A model generated the notes under the pieces. That model was not told the DNA's origin, did not search any database, and saw only the letters and a program-made list of their open reading frames with translations. The position numbers and the translations under genes were made by a program. Below, piece by piece: positions 19,080-29,966 of a stretch of DNA of 64,000 nucleotides (positions are counted from its first letter, which is position 1; the number at the start of each line of letters is the position of its first letter). The stretch comes from Streptomyces griseoluteus (GTDB lineage: Bacteria; Actinomycetota; Actinomycetes; Streptomycetales; Streptomycetaceae): contig JOBE01000015.1 of NCBI GenBank assembly GCA_000717735.1, forward strand, positions 62,001-126,000, read 5' to 3'.

Positions 19080-20930
19080 TCAGCCCTTGGCGCTGTACGA
19101 GACGGCGAGGTACTCCTTGTTCGAGAAGCCACTGTCACTCGTCTTGCTCACGTACGTCTTCGAGACGAAGAACCGGCCGTCGCCGAAGAGGTACTCGCTG
19201 CCGGTCACGCCGAAGCTCCGCTCGGTCTCCCGCACCGGCTTCTCCGCCGGGTTCTCCAGGAGGAGGGTCTCCTTCATCGTGCCGCCGTTGACGGACACGA
19301 TCCGGCCGCCCTTGTCGTACGGGGGCACCTTGTACGCGATCAGGTCGCCCCCGTCCATGCGCAGCGGGATGAGCGTGTACTTGTCGCCCGCGTCCGCCTT
19401 CTCCGGCACCATCTTCCCGGTGGCCAGGTCGAAGGCGATGATCTCGTTCGTCTCGTCGCCGTACTCGCCGGTGGAGCCCTCGTGCTCCTCGGTCGGCACG
19501 TAGAGCCGGCCGTTGCCGACGAGCGCCTGCGTGCACGCCTCGACCTTGGTCGAGCGGCAGCGGGCCGCGTACTGGTCGGCGTCCGCCGTGATCTTCGCCT
19601 TCAGCTTCCCGTTCTTCTCGTCGATCGAGAAGAAGTCCGAGATGCCGCTGCCGTCACCGGCGCTGTCGCCGACGTCGGCCGCGACGACCAGCGGCTTGGT
19701 GGCGATCACCGACGCGTACTTCACACCGGTCGGCATCTTGTACTGCGAGAGCGGCGCGCCCGTCATCGGGTCGAGGTTCTGGATCATCACGTACTGGCTG
19801 CTGTACGGGCCGCACTTGCGGACCGCGACGAGACCGGCGCCGCCGCCGTATCCGAGGTCGAAGCAGTTCTGGTCGTTGACCTGCGGCTTCCAGCGCGGGT
19901 TGCCGTTGGCGGCGTCGAAGGCGGCGCCGCCGTCGGTGCCGCCGGCCGCGACCGTCTTGCCGCTGAGCGTGACCTCGCTGAACCGGGCCTTCCCGTCACC
20001 GGCGGCCCCACCGGTGACGGAGGTGGACCACAGCAGCTTGCCGGTGGCGAGGTCCACCATGCCGACCTCGGTGCACTGCTGGTAGTAGCGCGGCGCCACC
20101 CGCTTGGTCGCCTCGAAGAGGATCGGCACCTTGTGGTCGGCGGTCATGTGCCGGGACGCACCGCAGACCTGGCCGGTCAGCGGAAGCGTCCACAGGACGG
20201 CGCCCGTGTCGAGGTCGTAGCCGACGACGGAGTTCACGCCGGTCTTCACGAACGCCTTGTCGGTGATCCAGGAACCGGAGACGTCGGTGGTGTCGGGCAC
20301 CGTCGGCAGGCCGATCTTGAAGACCTCCTTGGCGCCGGTGTTCGCCGGGGCCTTCTCCTTGCCCCCGCCGCCCAGGCCGTTCGAGCCGCCGGACCCGCCG
20401 GTGCCGTTCGCGCCCTGCGAGGTGCCCGCCGAGCCCTTGGCCTCCTCGGTCGGCTCGTCGCCGCCCTTGGAACCGGCGTACCAGATGCCGGCGCCGACGA
20501 TCAGGACGACGGCGACGACGGCCGCGATGACGATCTGCATCTGCGCCGACAGCTTCTTGCCACCACCGGAAGCCTGTACGGGCTGCTGATACGTGTCGTA
20601 GGACTGCTGGGGCTGCTGGGGCTGCTGGGGCTGCTGCGGGTAGCCGTACGGGGGCTGCACGGGCTGCTGGTAGCCGCCGTAGGGCTGCTGCGGCGCCTGG
20701 GGCTGCTGGGGCTGCTGCGGCGCGGTGGGGTAGCCGTACGGCTGCTGCGGAGCCGTGGGCGGCTGCTGCGGGTAGCCGTAGCCGGGGTCGGGCTGCTGCG
20801 GCGGCTGGCCGTACCCCGGCTGCTGCTGCGGGTAGCCGTAACCCGGGTCTGGCTGCTGCGGCGGCGGCGCGCCGTAGCCGCCCTGTGGGTCAGAGGGCTG
20901 GTTCGGCGGGGGCGGTGGGGGCTGCGTCAT
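19080..20930 (-). CDS. Membrane-anchored PQQ-like beta-propeller protein (paralogue 1)
   Basis: 616 residues. About 1-128 is a Pro/Gln/Gly/Tyr-rich repeat tract (PGYGYPQQ units) predicted cytoplasmic; 132-153 is one transmembrane helix; a Gly/Ser/Thr/Asn linker follows; the rest, outside the membrane, has repeats such as DLATGKLLWSTSVTGG and DLDTGAVLWTLPLTG typical of PQQ-like propeller blades. These blades do not prove PQQ binding. The ATG is 13 bp after the stop of paralogue 2, so the two form an operon. Function unknown; a sensor or scaffold is possible. Confidence 0.85.
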   Translation of the reverse strand: MTQPPPPPPNQPSDPQGGYGAPPPQQPDPGYGYPQQQPGYGQPPQQPDPGYGYPQQPPTAPQQPYGYPTAPQQPQQPQAPQQPYGGYQQPVQPPYGYPQQPQQPQQPQQSYDTYQQPVQASGGGKKLSAQMQIVIAAVVAVVLIVGAGIWYAGSKGGDEPTEEAKGSAGTSQGANGTGGSGGSNGLGGGGKEKAPANTGAKEVFKIGLPTVPDTTDVSGSWITDKAFVKTGVNSVVGYDLDTGAVLWTLPLTGQVCGASRHMTADHKVPILFEATKRVAPRYYQQCTEVGMVDLATGKLLWSTSVTGGAAGDGKARFSEVTLSGKTVAAGGTDGGAAFDAANGNPRWKPQVNDQNCFDLGYGGGAGLVAVRKCGPYSSQYVMIQNLDPMTGAPLSQYKMPTGVKYASVIATKPLVVAADVGDSAGDGSGISDFFSIDEKNGKLKAKITADADQYAARCRSTKVEACTQALVGNGRLYVPTEEHEGSTGEYGDETNEIIAFDLATGKMVPEKADAGDKYTLIPLRMDGGDLIAYKVPPYDKGGRIVSVNGGTMKETLLLENPAEKPVRETERSFGVTGSEYLFGDGRFFVSKTYVSKTSDSGFSNKEYLAVSYSAKG

Positions 20931-20943
20931 CGGTCCGTGTACC

Positions 20944-22788
20944 TCACTTGCTGAAGGCCATCATCGTCTTGACCTGCTTCTCGGCCTCGTCGTTGGTGGC
21001 GGACACGCGCCCGCTCGCCACCACGAAGGTGCCGTTGCCGTAGGCGTAGCCCGGGCTGTAGAAGCTGTTCTCGATCTCGGCCGTCGCCGCCGGGTGCTGG
21101 AGCACGATCTTCGGGGCGCCGCCGGTCGGGGCGAGCGTCGCGACGGCGCCGCCCTTGGCGTACGAGGAGTCGACGTACAGCAGGACCTGGCCGCCCTCCA
21201 TGCGCAACGGCGTCATGGACTGCTCACCGGGCGCCTTGGAACGCCACTTGGGCTTGCCGTTCTTCAGGTCGAAGGCGACGACCTCGTTGGGCTTGCCGTA
21301 CGAGGTCTCGGTGGCCATGTAGAAGGTGTTCGCGTCGGCCGCGACACCGGTGCATCCTTCGAGGTTCTTGCCGAAGATGACGAAGCCGCCGCCGCACGAC
21401 GGGGCGAACTTGTCCTTGCCGCCCTGGATCTGCGAGCGGAGCTTGCCCTTGGCGTCGAGCGTGAAGATCGTCCACTTCTTCTGCTCGCGCTGGGTGGCGG
21501 AGACGACGAGCGGGTCGACCGAGTAGACCTTGTCGACCTCCCAGTCGGTCTCCAGCTTGAAGGTGAACGCGGGCTTGCCGGTGGCCGGGTTCACCACGCC
21601 GACGGCGTGGGACTTCTTGGAGGTGCTGCCCGAGGGGCAGTCCATGGCGGCGACCAGCTTGCTGCCGCCCGCGTACGCGAAGGGCTTGCAGCCGGTGGTG
21701 GGGCCGGTGAACAGCTGCCGGCCGTCGGCGAGCGAGAAGCCGTAGGCGCTGCTGGTGCCCGCGACGGTCACCGTGTTGCCGCTGATGGACAGGGTGTTGT
21801 CCGAGAAGGCGAACAGGCCCTTGGGCTTGGGCACGGCCTTCTTCCAGCCCGCCTTGCCCGTCTTCAGGTCGACCATCTGCAGCTGGCTGCACTTGGCGCC
21901 GTCCTTGGCGCTCTCGGCGTAGCCGAAGACCATGACGCCGTTCGCCGACGGGTTCGCGGGCGCCGCGCACAGCTCGAACGGCACGTCGATGTGCCACTTC
22001 GAGGAGCCGTCGCTGAGGCTGTAGCCGCTGATGCCCTTGTACATGGCCTTGACGACGGTGTCGCCGACGATCCACGGGCCGAAGACGTCGGAGCCGTTGC
22101 GCGGCAGGTCGACATCGTTCTTGAGCAGCCAGTTGACCTTGGCCTCGCCGGCCTGGCGGCCCGCGTTGAGGTCGTCCTCGCCGTTGCCTCCGTCGCCCGA
22201 GCCGTCGCCCTGGTCCACCGACTCGGTGGGCTTGGGAGCGGCGGAGGACGTGGCGGTGGCGGTCGGCTTGGCGACCGGGTCCTTCTCGTCGTCACCGCCG
22301 ACGACGGCCCAGGTGGTGACGGCGGCCACCAGGACGGCGCCGGCGGCCACGGCCGCGACGATCCCGGTCCGGCCCTTGAGACCGCCGCCGCCGGAGGGCG
22401 GCGGGGTCGGGGCGCCCGGGTAGCCCGGCTGGGCGGGGTACCCGCCGTAGGGGCCCTGCTGCTGGCCGTACGGCCCCGGCTGCTGCTGCGGGTAGCCGGG
22501 CTGGCCCTGCGGCGGGTATCCGGGCTGGCCCTGGCCCTGCTGCGGGTAGCCGTACGGCTGCTGCGGAGGCTGCTGCCCGTACGGCCCGGGGGCCTGCTGC
22601 GGGTAGCCGTAACCGGGCTGCGGCTGCTGCCCGTACGGGCCGGGCGCGGCCGGCGGCGGGGTCTGCGGCGCCTGCGGTGCCTGCGGCGGGACGGGCGGGA
22701 CGGGCGGCATGCCCTGGTGCGGGTTCTGGTTCGGCTCCTGGGGGGCTCCGAAACCCCCCGGCGGCTGGTTGCTGGGCGGCTGGGTCAT
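20944..22788 (-). CDS. Membrane-anchored PQQ-like beta-propeller protein (paralogue 2)
   Basis: 614 residues with the same layout as its neighbour: Pro/Gln/Gly/Tyr-rich N terminus (about 1-135), one transmembrane helix (about 138-160), acidic Ser/Gly linker, then propeller blades (DLKTGKAGWKKAVPK, DLKNGKPKWRSKAPG) containing several cysteines. ATG at 22788 has GGGGAA upstream; a start 42 bp earlier lacks one. First gene of the pair. The order of domains is like that of wall-associated sensors, but no enzymatic motif is visible. Confidence 0.85.
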   Translation of the reverse strand: MTQPPSNQPPGGFGAPQEPNQNPHQGMPPVPPVPPQAPQAPQTPPPAAPGPYGQQPQPGYGYPQQAPGPYGQQPPQQPYGYPQQGQGQPGYPPQGQPGYPQQQPGPYGQQQGPYGGYPAQPGYPGAPTPPPSGGGGLKGRTGIVAAVAAGAVLVAAVTTWAVVGGDDEKDPVAKPTATATSSAAPKPTESVDQGDGSGDGGNGEDDLNAGRQAGEAKVNWLLKNDVDLPRNGSDVFGPWIVGDTVVKAMYKGISGYSLSDGSSKWHIDVPFELCAAPANPSANGVMVFGYAESAKDGAKCSQLQMVDLKTGKAGWKKAVPKPKGLFAFSDNTLSISGNTVTVAGTSSAYGFSLADGRQLFTGPTTGCKPFAYAGGSKLVAAMDCPSGSTSKKSHAVGVVNPATGKPAFTFKLETDWEVDKVYSVDPLVVSATQREQKKWTIFTLDAKGKLRSQIQGGKDKFAPSCGGGFVIFGKNLEGCTGVAADANTFYMATETSYGKPNEVVAFDLKNGKPKWRSKAPGEQSMTPLRMEGGQVLLYVDSSYAKGGAVATLAPTGGAPKIVLQHPAATAEIENSFYSPGYAYGNGTFVVASGRVSATNDEAEKQVKTMMAFSK

Positions 22789-22852
22789 CAGCGGTTCCCC
22801 CTTGACGTGAACGGGTTTTCTTTCTACCACTCACGCCATGGCGCAAAAGCGA

Positions 22853-22885
22853 CCGGTCCGCCCCTTGTACCCAAGGGAGGACCGG
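22853..22885 (-). terminator. Terminator after the ABC-F gene
   Basis: Two-part stem: CCGGTCC pairs with GGACCGG and CCCTTG with CAAGGG, small internal loop between, 16 bp past the stop at 22901. Confidence 0.7.
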
Positions 22886-22900
22886 CCTGTGATGCCCTCG

Positions 22901-24706
<1,806 letters not shown>

Positions 24707-24849
24707 GTTGACTCCTGTACGGGGGGACGATCGACGTCCAAGAGTAGACGGTGGGCGACCCGGTCACTCTTTGTGACGACGTGATCGACTTTCTGCCGTT
24801 ACCGTGGACTGGCAGGCCGAAGAATCCCGCCCATGGGAGGAACCATGAG

Positions 24850-25215
24850 ATGGCCGTGGTGATCGATCGCCGCAACTGCCCGGAGCCGGACGTCCTGGTC
24901 GTCCGCAAGGGTGCGGTGCACAGCCGGACCCAGACCTCGTACCCGGTCGCCGACGTCCTGCTGGCCGTCGAGGTCGTCTCGCCCGACTCGGAGTCGCGGG
25001 ACCACGACACCAAGCCGCACAAGTACGCCGCGGCCGGCATCGAGCACTTCTGGCTCGTGGAGATGGAGGGCGAGGACGACCACGCGGTCGTACGGGTCTA
25101 CGAGCGCGACCCGGTCACCAAGACGTACACGTGCACCGGGGTCCACCGCGACCGGCTCAAGCTCACCGTTCCGTTCGACATCGACATCGACCTCACCGCG
25201 ATCGACGAGATGTAG
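24850..25215 (+). CDS. Short Uma2-family (PD-(D/E)XK) protein, probably 5'-truncated
   Basis: 121 residues from ATG 24850, which has GGGAGGA 8 bp upstream; the frame is open back to 24751 but that part shows no family similarity. The nuclease-fold core is present: CPEPDVLVV, then VEVVSPDSESRDHDTKPHKY with Asp, Glu and Lys of the PD-(D/E)XK site, then GIEHFWLVE. Full Uma2 proteins are about 190 residues with an extra N-terminal region missing here. It may be a remnant or a minimal form. Its 3' end overlaps the convergent acyltransferase gene by 23 bp. Confidence 0.7.
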   Translation: MAVVIDRRNCPEPDVLVVRKGAVHSRTQTSYPVADVLLAVEVVSPDSESRDHDTKPHKYAAAGIEHFWLVEMEGEDDHAVVRVYERDPVTKTYTCTGVHRDRLKLTVPFDIDIDLTAIDEM

Positions 25216-26482
25216 GGCGCTCGACGAGCAGCCAGCCCACGAGTGCCATCGCGACCGCCGCGGGGGCGGTGACGTCGAACGCGATCAGGGTCGCGGTGTG
25301 GCCCTCCAGGAGGCCGCCGAGGCCGGTCGCCGAGAGGCCGAGGATCCCGAGGAGCGCCAGGGTGATCCCCAGAGCCGCGAGCGGCGCGGAACCCCCGTCC
25401 CTGCGGGTGGGTCCCGGCGCCTCGAAGCGGCGGAACGCGGCGACGAGTGCGGCGGTCAGGACGGCCGCCGCGGCGAACCGGAGCGGCACCTGCGCCCACC
25501 AGGCGCCCGAGGCGGGGGCGGGCAGCCCCGCACCGAAGCCGAGCATCGCCCCGTACACCCCGAGCATCGCCGTCAGGTGCCACAGGAACGCCGTCATCGC
25601 GATCCCGTTGGCCGCGACCACCGCCCGCCACACCCCGGCCCGGGCCACGAGCCGCGCCCCGGGCCCCTTGAGCAGCTCGACCGCGCCGACCAGCCACAGG
25701 CCGTGGCAGAGCAGGGCGAGCGTCGGCGGGGCCATGTTCGAGACCTTCTCGCCGGGCATGCCCACCATCGAGAGCGGATACGGGCCGAGGGCCACGAGCG
25801 CGGTCGCGCCGACGAGGCCGGCTCCGGCGAGGAGGGCCGGGCGGCGGATCATGCCGTCGGCGCGCAGGAAGCCGAGCTGGTGGACGGCCAGCCACACGAA
25901 CGCGAAGTTCAGGAACTCGACGAACGGCACGTCCGCCGCGAAGCGCAGCACGTCGACGAGGACGGCCGCGCCGACGAGCCCGGCGAACGCGCCCCACCCG
26001 TACCGCTCGTGCAGCCGCAGCAGCGGCGGGGTGAACGCGACCATCGCCAGGTAGATCCCGATGAACCAGAGCGGCTGCGTCACCAGGCGCAGCGCGACGC
26101 CGGTGAGGCCTCCGTCCGCGCCCGACAGCTGGAGGACGAGCGCGGCGGCGCCCCACACCCCGACGAAGACCATCGTCGGCCGCAGGAGCCGCTGGAGCCG
26201 GGCCCGCAGGAAGGCCGCGTAGGCGGGGCGGGAGCGGTGGGCGAGGGCGTGCGAGAAGCCGCCGACGAAGAAGAACACCGGCATGACCTGGAAGACCCAG
26301 GTCACGACCTGGAGCTCCGGGACGACGGCGAGAAGGTTGCCGACCTGCCCGTCGCCGCTGACCGCCGCCATCAGCCAGTGCCCGAGCACGACGACGGCGA
26401 GCGAGGCGACCCGGAGCAGATCGACGTACCGGTCCCGGGTCGCGGGGGTCGCGGCGGCGAGTTCACGAACGCTGAATCCCAT
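25193..26482 (-). CDS. Acyltransferase 3 family membrane protein
   Basis: 429 residues with about ten transmembrane helices; begins with the family's RDRYVDLLRVASLAVVVLGHW, whose His is the conserved active-site residue, followed by FFFVGGFSHA. Such proteins O-acylate sugars or lipids of the envelope. The ATG at 26482 aligns with the usual N terminus. Upstream is ispE end-on in the same direction, 89 bp away with no clear hairpin. Substrate unknown. Confidence 0.85.
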   Translation of the reverse strand: MGFSVRELAAATPATRDRYVDLLRVASLAVVVLGHWLMAAVSGDGQVGNLLAVVPELQVVTWVFQVMPVFFFVGGFSHALAHRSRPAYAAFLRARLQRLLRPTMVFVGVWGAAALVLQLSGADGGLTGVALRLVTQPLWFIGIYLAMVAFTPPLLRLHERYGWGAFAGLVGAAVLVDVLRFAADVPFVEFLNFAFVWLAVHQLGFLRADGMIRRPALLAGAGLVGATALVALGPYPLSMVGMPGEKVSNMAPPTLALLCHGLWLVGAVELLKGPGARLVARAGVWRAVVAANGIAMTAFLWHLTAMLGVYGAMLGFGAGLPAPASGAWWAQVPLRFAAAAVLTAALVAAFRRFEAPGPTRRDGGSAPLAALGITLALLGILGLSATGLGGLLEGHTATLIAFDVTAPAAVAMALVGWLLVERPTSRRSR

Positions 26483-26571
26483 GGGGGTACGGTCCCGCGC
26501 GAACGCGCCACCCGACAGGGCGCACCTACTCAACCGCCGCCTGAGTACCCGCCGCCCGTGGGGGCGGGGTG

Positions 26572-27483
26572 TCAGTTCGGCAGGATGGTGGCGCCCTGGG
26601 CCGGGGACGTCGCCGTGCGGGCCGTGCGGCAGGTGCCTGAGGTGGTCAGGGCCGCGGCGAGCGTCCTGGCCGTCTCCGCGTCCTTCACCAGGAACGCCGT
26701 CGTCGGGCCCGAGCCGGAGACGAGCGCGGCCAGCGCCCCCGCGTCCGTGCCGGCCGTCAGGGTCACCGCGAGCGACGGGCGCAGGGAGAGCGCCGCCGCC
26801 TGGAGGTCGTTGGCGAGGGCGCCCGCGAGGGCGGCGGTGTCGCCGGTGCGCAGGGCGTCCAGGAGGGCCGGGGACGCGGTCGGATCGGGGATCTCGGCGC
26901 CCTCGGTCAGGCGGTCGAACTCGCCGAACACCGTCGGCGTCGACAGTCCGCCGTCGGCCACGGCGAACACCCAGTGGAAGGCGCCCCCGACCGGCAGCTC
27001 CGTCAGCTTCTCGCCGCGGCCCGTGCCGAGCGCCGCCCCGCCGACCAGGCTGAACGGCACGTCGGAGCCGAGCTCGGCGCAGATCTCCAGGAGCTCCTCG
27101 CGCGAGGAGTTCAGGCCCCACAGCGCGTCGCACGCGAGCAGCGCGCCCGCACCGTCCGCGCTGCCCCCCGCCATGCCGCCGGCGACCGGGATGTCCTTGG
27201 CGATGTGCAGGTGCACGTCCGGGGAGATGCCGTGCCGCGCGGCGAGCAGTTCGGCGGCCCGCGCGGCGAGGTTGGTGCGGTCCAGCGGCACCTTGTCGGC
27301 GTCCGGGCCCTCGCAGGTGATCGTCAGCGCGGCGGCCGGGGTCGCGGTCACCTCGTCGTACAGGGAGACCGCGAGGAAGACGTTGGCCAGGTCGTGGAAG
27401 CCGTCGGGGCGGGCCGCGCCGACGGCCAGCTGGACGTTGACCTTGGCCGGGACGCGGACGGTGACGCCGCCGGAGGTGGTCAC
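26572..27483 (-). CDS. ispE: 4-(cytidine 5'-diphospho)-2-C-methyl-D-erythritol kinase
   Basis: Fourth step of the MEP isoprenoid pathway. 303 residues; N-terminal [18 protein letters not shown] loop [18 protein letters not shown], and C-terminal [11 protein letters not shown]. The GTG start at 27483 overlaps the rsmA stop by GTGA, indicating coupled translation in the standard rsmA-ispE pair. Confidence 0.95.
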   Translation of the reverse strand: MTTSGGVTVRVPAKVNVQLAVGAARPDGFHDLANVFLAVSLYDEVTATPAAALTITCEGPDADKVPLDRTNLAARAAELLAARHGISPDVHLHIAKDIPVAGGMAGGSADGAGALLACDALWGLNSSREELLEICAELGSDVPFSLVGGAALGTGRGEKLTELPVGGAFHWVFAVADGGLSTPTVFGEFDRLTEGAEIPDPTASPALLDALRTGDTAALAGALANDLQAAALSLRPSLAVTLTAGTDAGALAALVSGSGPTTAFLVKDAETARTLAAALTTSGTCRTARTATSPAQGATILPN

Positions 27484-28352
27484 GCCTTCGCCTCCGCGAT
27501 CCTCGCGAACTCCTCCACCGTCAGCGCCTCGCCGCGCGCCTGCGGCGAGATCCCGGCCTTCACCAGGGCCTCCTCCGCCGCCGCCGGCGAGCCCGCCCAC
27601 GTGGCGAGGGCCGCGCGCAGCGTCTTGCGGCGCTGTGCGAAGGCCGCGTCGACGACCGCGAAGACCTCCTGCCGGGTGGCGGTGGTCGCGAGCGGCTCGG
27701 TGCGGCGGAACAGGGCGACGAGGCCGGAGTCGACGTTCGGCGCGGGCCAGAAGACGTTGCGGCCGATGGATCCGGCGCGCTTGACCTCCGCGTACCAGTT
27801 GGCCTTGACGGACGGCACGCCGTAGACCTTGTTGCCGGGCTTGGCGGCGAGCCGGTCGGCGACCTCGGCCTGGACCATGACGAGGGTCCGCTCGATGGTC
27901 GGGAACCGCTCCAGCATGTGGAGCAGGACCGGCACGGCGACGTTGTACGGCAGGTTGGCGACGAGCGCGGTCGGCGCCGGGCCCGGCAGCTCCTGGACCT
28001 GCATGGCGTCGGAGTGGACGAGCGCGAAGCGGTCGGCGCGCGCGGGCATCCGGGCCTGGATCGTGGCGGGCAGCGCGGCGGCGAGGACGTCGTCGATCTC
28101 GACGGCCGTCACCCGGTCCGCGGCCTCCAGGAGGGCCAGGGTGAGGGAGCCGAGTCCGGGCCCCACCTCCACGACCACGTCGTCGGGGCGCACTTCGGCC
28201 GTGCGGACGATCCGCCGGACGGTGTTGGCGTCGATGACGAAGTTCTGGCCCTTCTGCTTCGTGGGGCGCACGCCGAGGGCGGCGGCCAGCTCACGGATGT
28301 CGGCGGGGCCGAGGAGGGCGTCGGGGCTTTCGGGGCCGGTGGTGGTGCTCAC
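27480..28352 (-). CDS. rsmA: 16S rRNA adenine dimethyltransferase (KsgA)
   Basis: Dimethylates A1518 and A1519 of 16S rRNA late in 30S assembly. 290 residues; [18 protein letters not shown] at the N terminus, SAM motif [17 protein letters not shown], catalytic [14 protein letters not shown] at 28352 is chosen from family length; the frame is open to 28556 but that extension is repeat-rich and lies in the rpf-rsmA gap. No clear Shine-Dalgarno sequence precedes it. Confidence 0.94.
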   Translation of the reverse strand: MSTTTGPESPDALLGPADIRELAAALGVRPTKQKGQNFVIDANTVRRIVRTAEVRPDDVVVEVGPGLGSLTLALLEAADRVTAVEIDDVLAAALPATIQARMPARADRFALVHSDAMQVQELPGPAPTALVANLPYNVAVPVLLHMLERFPTIERTLVMVQAEVADRLAAKPGNKVYGVPSVKANWYAEVKRAGSIGRNVFWPAPNVDSGLVALFRRTEPLATTATRQEVFAVVDAAFAQRRKTLRAALATWAGSPAAAEEALVKAGISPQARGEALTVEEFARIAEAKA

Positions 28353-28431
28353 CGGTACAGCGTAGGCCCTGCCCGGCCTCGACCAGCCGTACAGGCCCGC
28401 CGCGAGGCCGTCGGCGCTCACCGGTACAGCG

Positions 28432-28479
28432 TCTCTGATCGGCTCAGTGCCCCTGTCTCTGATCGGCTCAGTGCCCCTG
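28432..28479. repeat. 24-bp perfect tandem duplication
   Basis: Two identical 24-bp units, 28432-28455 and 28456-28479, each beginning TCTCTGATCGGCTCAG. Immediately to the left lies the second copy of a 17-bp sequence that also covers the rsmA start (GCTCACCGGTACAGCGT), so the area has been duplicated more than once. Confidence 0.9.
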
Positions 28480-28637
28480 AGCGCTGCGCAAGGGTACGAG
28501 CGAATCGCCTTCATGCCCTGGTGCTGTGCGGCAGGCGCCGTCAGCCCTCGTGGCACGTCCCCCCGGACGCTGGTCGGTCAGGCCGCATGGCCCGACCGAG
28601 GAGGGTGCCCGACGTCGCCTGGGCGCCGGGCATGCAA

Positions 28638-28654
28638 CGTGACAGCATGTCACG
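28638..28654. promoter_or_regulatory. Perfect palindrome downstream of rpf
   Basis: CGTGACA-GCA-TGTCACG, 17 bp, 17 bp past the rpf stop. It could be a protein-binding site for the rsmA promoter or the stem of a short terminator; too AT-rich for the usual Streptomyces terminator. Confidence 0.45.
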
Positions 28655-28670
28655 CATTGACTACAGATGG

Positions 28671-29966
28671 CTAGCTGCTGGTGAGCCGCCGGCCGCAGTG
28701 GGGCCACGGGCTCGCCCCCCGCTGCACGTACAGCTTCTTGGCGCGGAAGGTCTGCTCGGCGGCGGGCGCGTTCTGGGCGAGTCCGCTGCCGCCGAGGGAG
28801 CGCCAGGTGCCGGGGTCGAACTGGTAGAGCCCGCCGTACGTCCCCGAGGGGTCGACGGCGTTCGGCCGGCCGCCGGACTCGCAGGCGGCGAGCGCGCCCC
28901 AGTCGAGGCCGTCGGCGCCGGCGACGGAGGTGGGCAGCGGCCGGGTCCCGACGCGTACCTTCCGGGAGACCGGTTCGCGGACGATCTCCTCGCCGGTCCT
29001 GCGGGGCTTCTGCTTGACGCCGTTGACGGAGCGCAGGCTGTACGTGACCCTGCGGACGCCGTGCACCCCCTGCCGTTCGACGACCTCCGTACCGGCGAAC
29101 AGCTCGGGGTCGCGGGTGCGCTCGACGGCGTACGGGATCGCCTCCTCCCGTACCTGCTTGGAGCCGGTGATCCGCAGCACGTTCACCGTCTGGCCGTCGC
29201 GGGGGAAGGAGCCGGGGGCGACGGAGGTGGCGTCCTGCCCGGAGAGGGTGATCCCGGCCTCGGCGAGGGCTTCCCGGATCGTGGCGGCGTTCGTACGGAC
29301 GGTCCGCTCGCGCCCGTCGGCGAGGAAGGTGATGGTGCGCTCGGTGCGTACGTCGAGGGCGAGGCCCTGGCGGGAGATGGCGGCGCCGCGGGAGACCGAG
29401 AGGTAGGCGCCCTCGGCGCGGACCCCGAGCTGGCGCAGCGCGCCCTCGACGGTGCGGGCGGTGGTCCACACCTGGCGGCGCTGCCCGTCGAGGGTGAGGG
29501 CGACCGGGCGTCCGTAGCGGACGACGATCTCGTCGCCGCTGGCCAGCGCCTCGGCGGGGGCGGGCGCGACGATGTCGTGGGCGCCGACGGCGACGCCCTC
29601 TTCGGCGAGGAGTTCGTGGACGTCGTCGGCGAAGGTGTGGAGGGTGCGGGGGACGCCGTCGACGGAGAGCCGGACGGCCTTGTCGTCGGCGACGAACGCG
29701 CTGGTGCCGCCGGCGAGGAAGGCGACGACGAGGGCCTGCGGGACGAGTCGCCGCAGCCCCTCTCCCGCGGGCCCGGCGGCCTTGCGGCGGCGTGCGGCGC
29801 GCCGGGACCCGGTGCGGGACCCCTGCCCGGGGACGACGAGCGGCGCCGCCACGGTCTGCTGCTCGTGGACGGGGAGGGTGATCGCCTGGGTCTGCTGCTC
29901 GTGGACGGGGAGGGTGACCGCCGCGCCGCGCCGTCCGGCTCGGTGACTGCCCTGGGAAGTGCTCAC
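28671..29966 (-). CDS. rpfC: Resuscitation-promoting factor with DUF348 and G5 domains
   Basis: Extracytoplasmic muralytic enzyme that cleaves peptidoglycan and promotes germination or regrowth. 431 residues: a basic N-terminal tail, membrane segment LVPQALVVAFLAGGTSAFV (about 73-91), three DUF348 repeats, a G5 domain (EAIPYAVERTRDPELFAGTEVVERQG region), then the Rpf lysozyme-like domain LDWGALAACESGGRPNAVDPSGTYGGLYQF with the catalytic Glu in ACESGG. This RpfB-like architecture beside rsmA matches S. coelicolor RpfC. GTG start lacks a good ribosome site. The N-terminal tail contains a duplicated 12-residue unit. Confidence 0.92.
   Translation of the reverse strand: MSTSQGSHRAGRRGAAVTLPVHEQQTQAITLPVHEQQTVAAPLVVPGQGSRTGSRRAARRRKAAGPAGEGLRRLVPQALVVAFLAGGTSAFVADDKAVRLSVDGVPRTLHTFADDVHELLAEEGVAVGAHDIVAPAPAEALASGDEIVVRYGRPVALTLDGQRRQVWTTARTVEGALRQLGVRAEGAYLSVSRGAAISRQGLALDVRTERTITFLADGRERTVRTNAATIREALAEAGITLSGQDATSVAPGSFPRDGQTVNVLRITGSKQVREEAIPYAVERTRDPELFAGTEVVERQGVHGVRRVTYSLRSVNGVKQKPRRTGEEIVREPVSRKVRVGTRPLPTSVAGADGLDWGALAACESGGRPNAVDPSGTYGGLYQFDPGTWRSLGGSGLAQNAPAAEQTFRAKKLYVQRGASPWPHCGRRLTSS
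29854..29917 (-). repeat. In-gene 36-bp repeat in the rpf N terminus
   Basis: A 28-nt sequence occurs identically at 29854-29881 and 29890-29917, 36 nt apart (12 codons). In the protein this gives two copies of TLPVHEQQT before the membrane segment. Confidence 0.85.

Larger units (their letters stand above)
28353..28670. other. 318-bp gap between rpf and rsmA
   Basis: No gene found. It holds a 17-bp sequence present twice (28347-28363 and 28416-28432), a perfect 24-bp tandem duplication (28432-28479) and a perfect palindrome at 28638-28654. The rsmA promoter must lie here. Confidence 0.6.

Noticed and set aside
20590..20900. Repetitive DNA in the PQQ-like genes that resembles a CRISPR-like array at first sight
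   Set aside because: It is in-frame codon repetition of Pro/Gln/Gly/Tyr residues without spacers; no CRISPR array or cas gene was found in the window.
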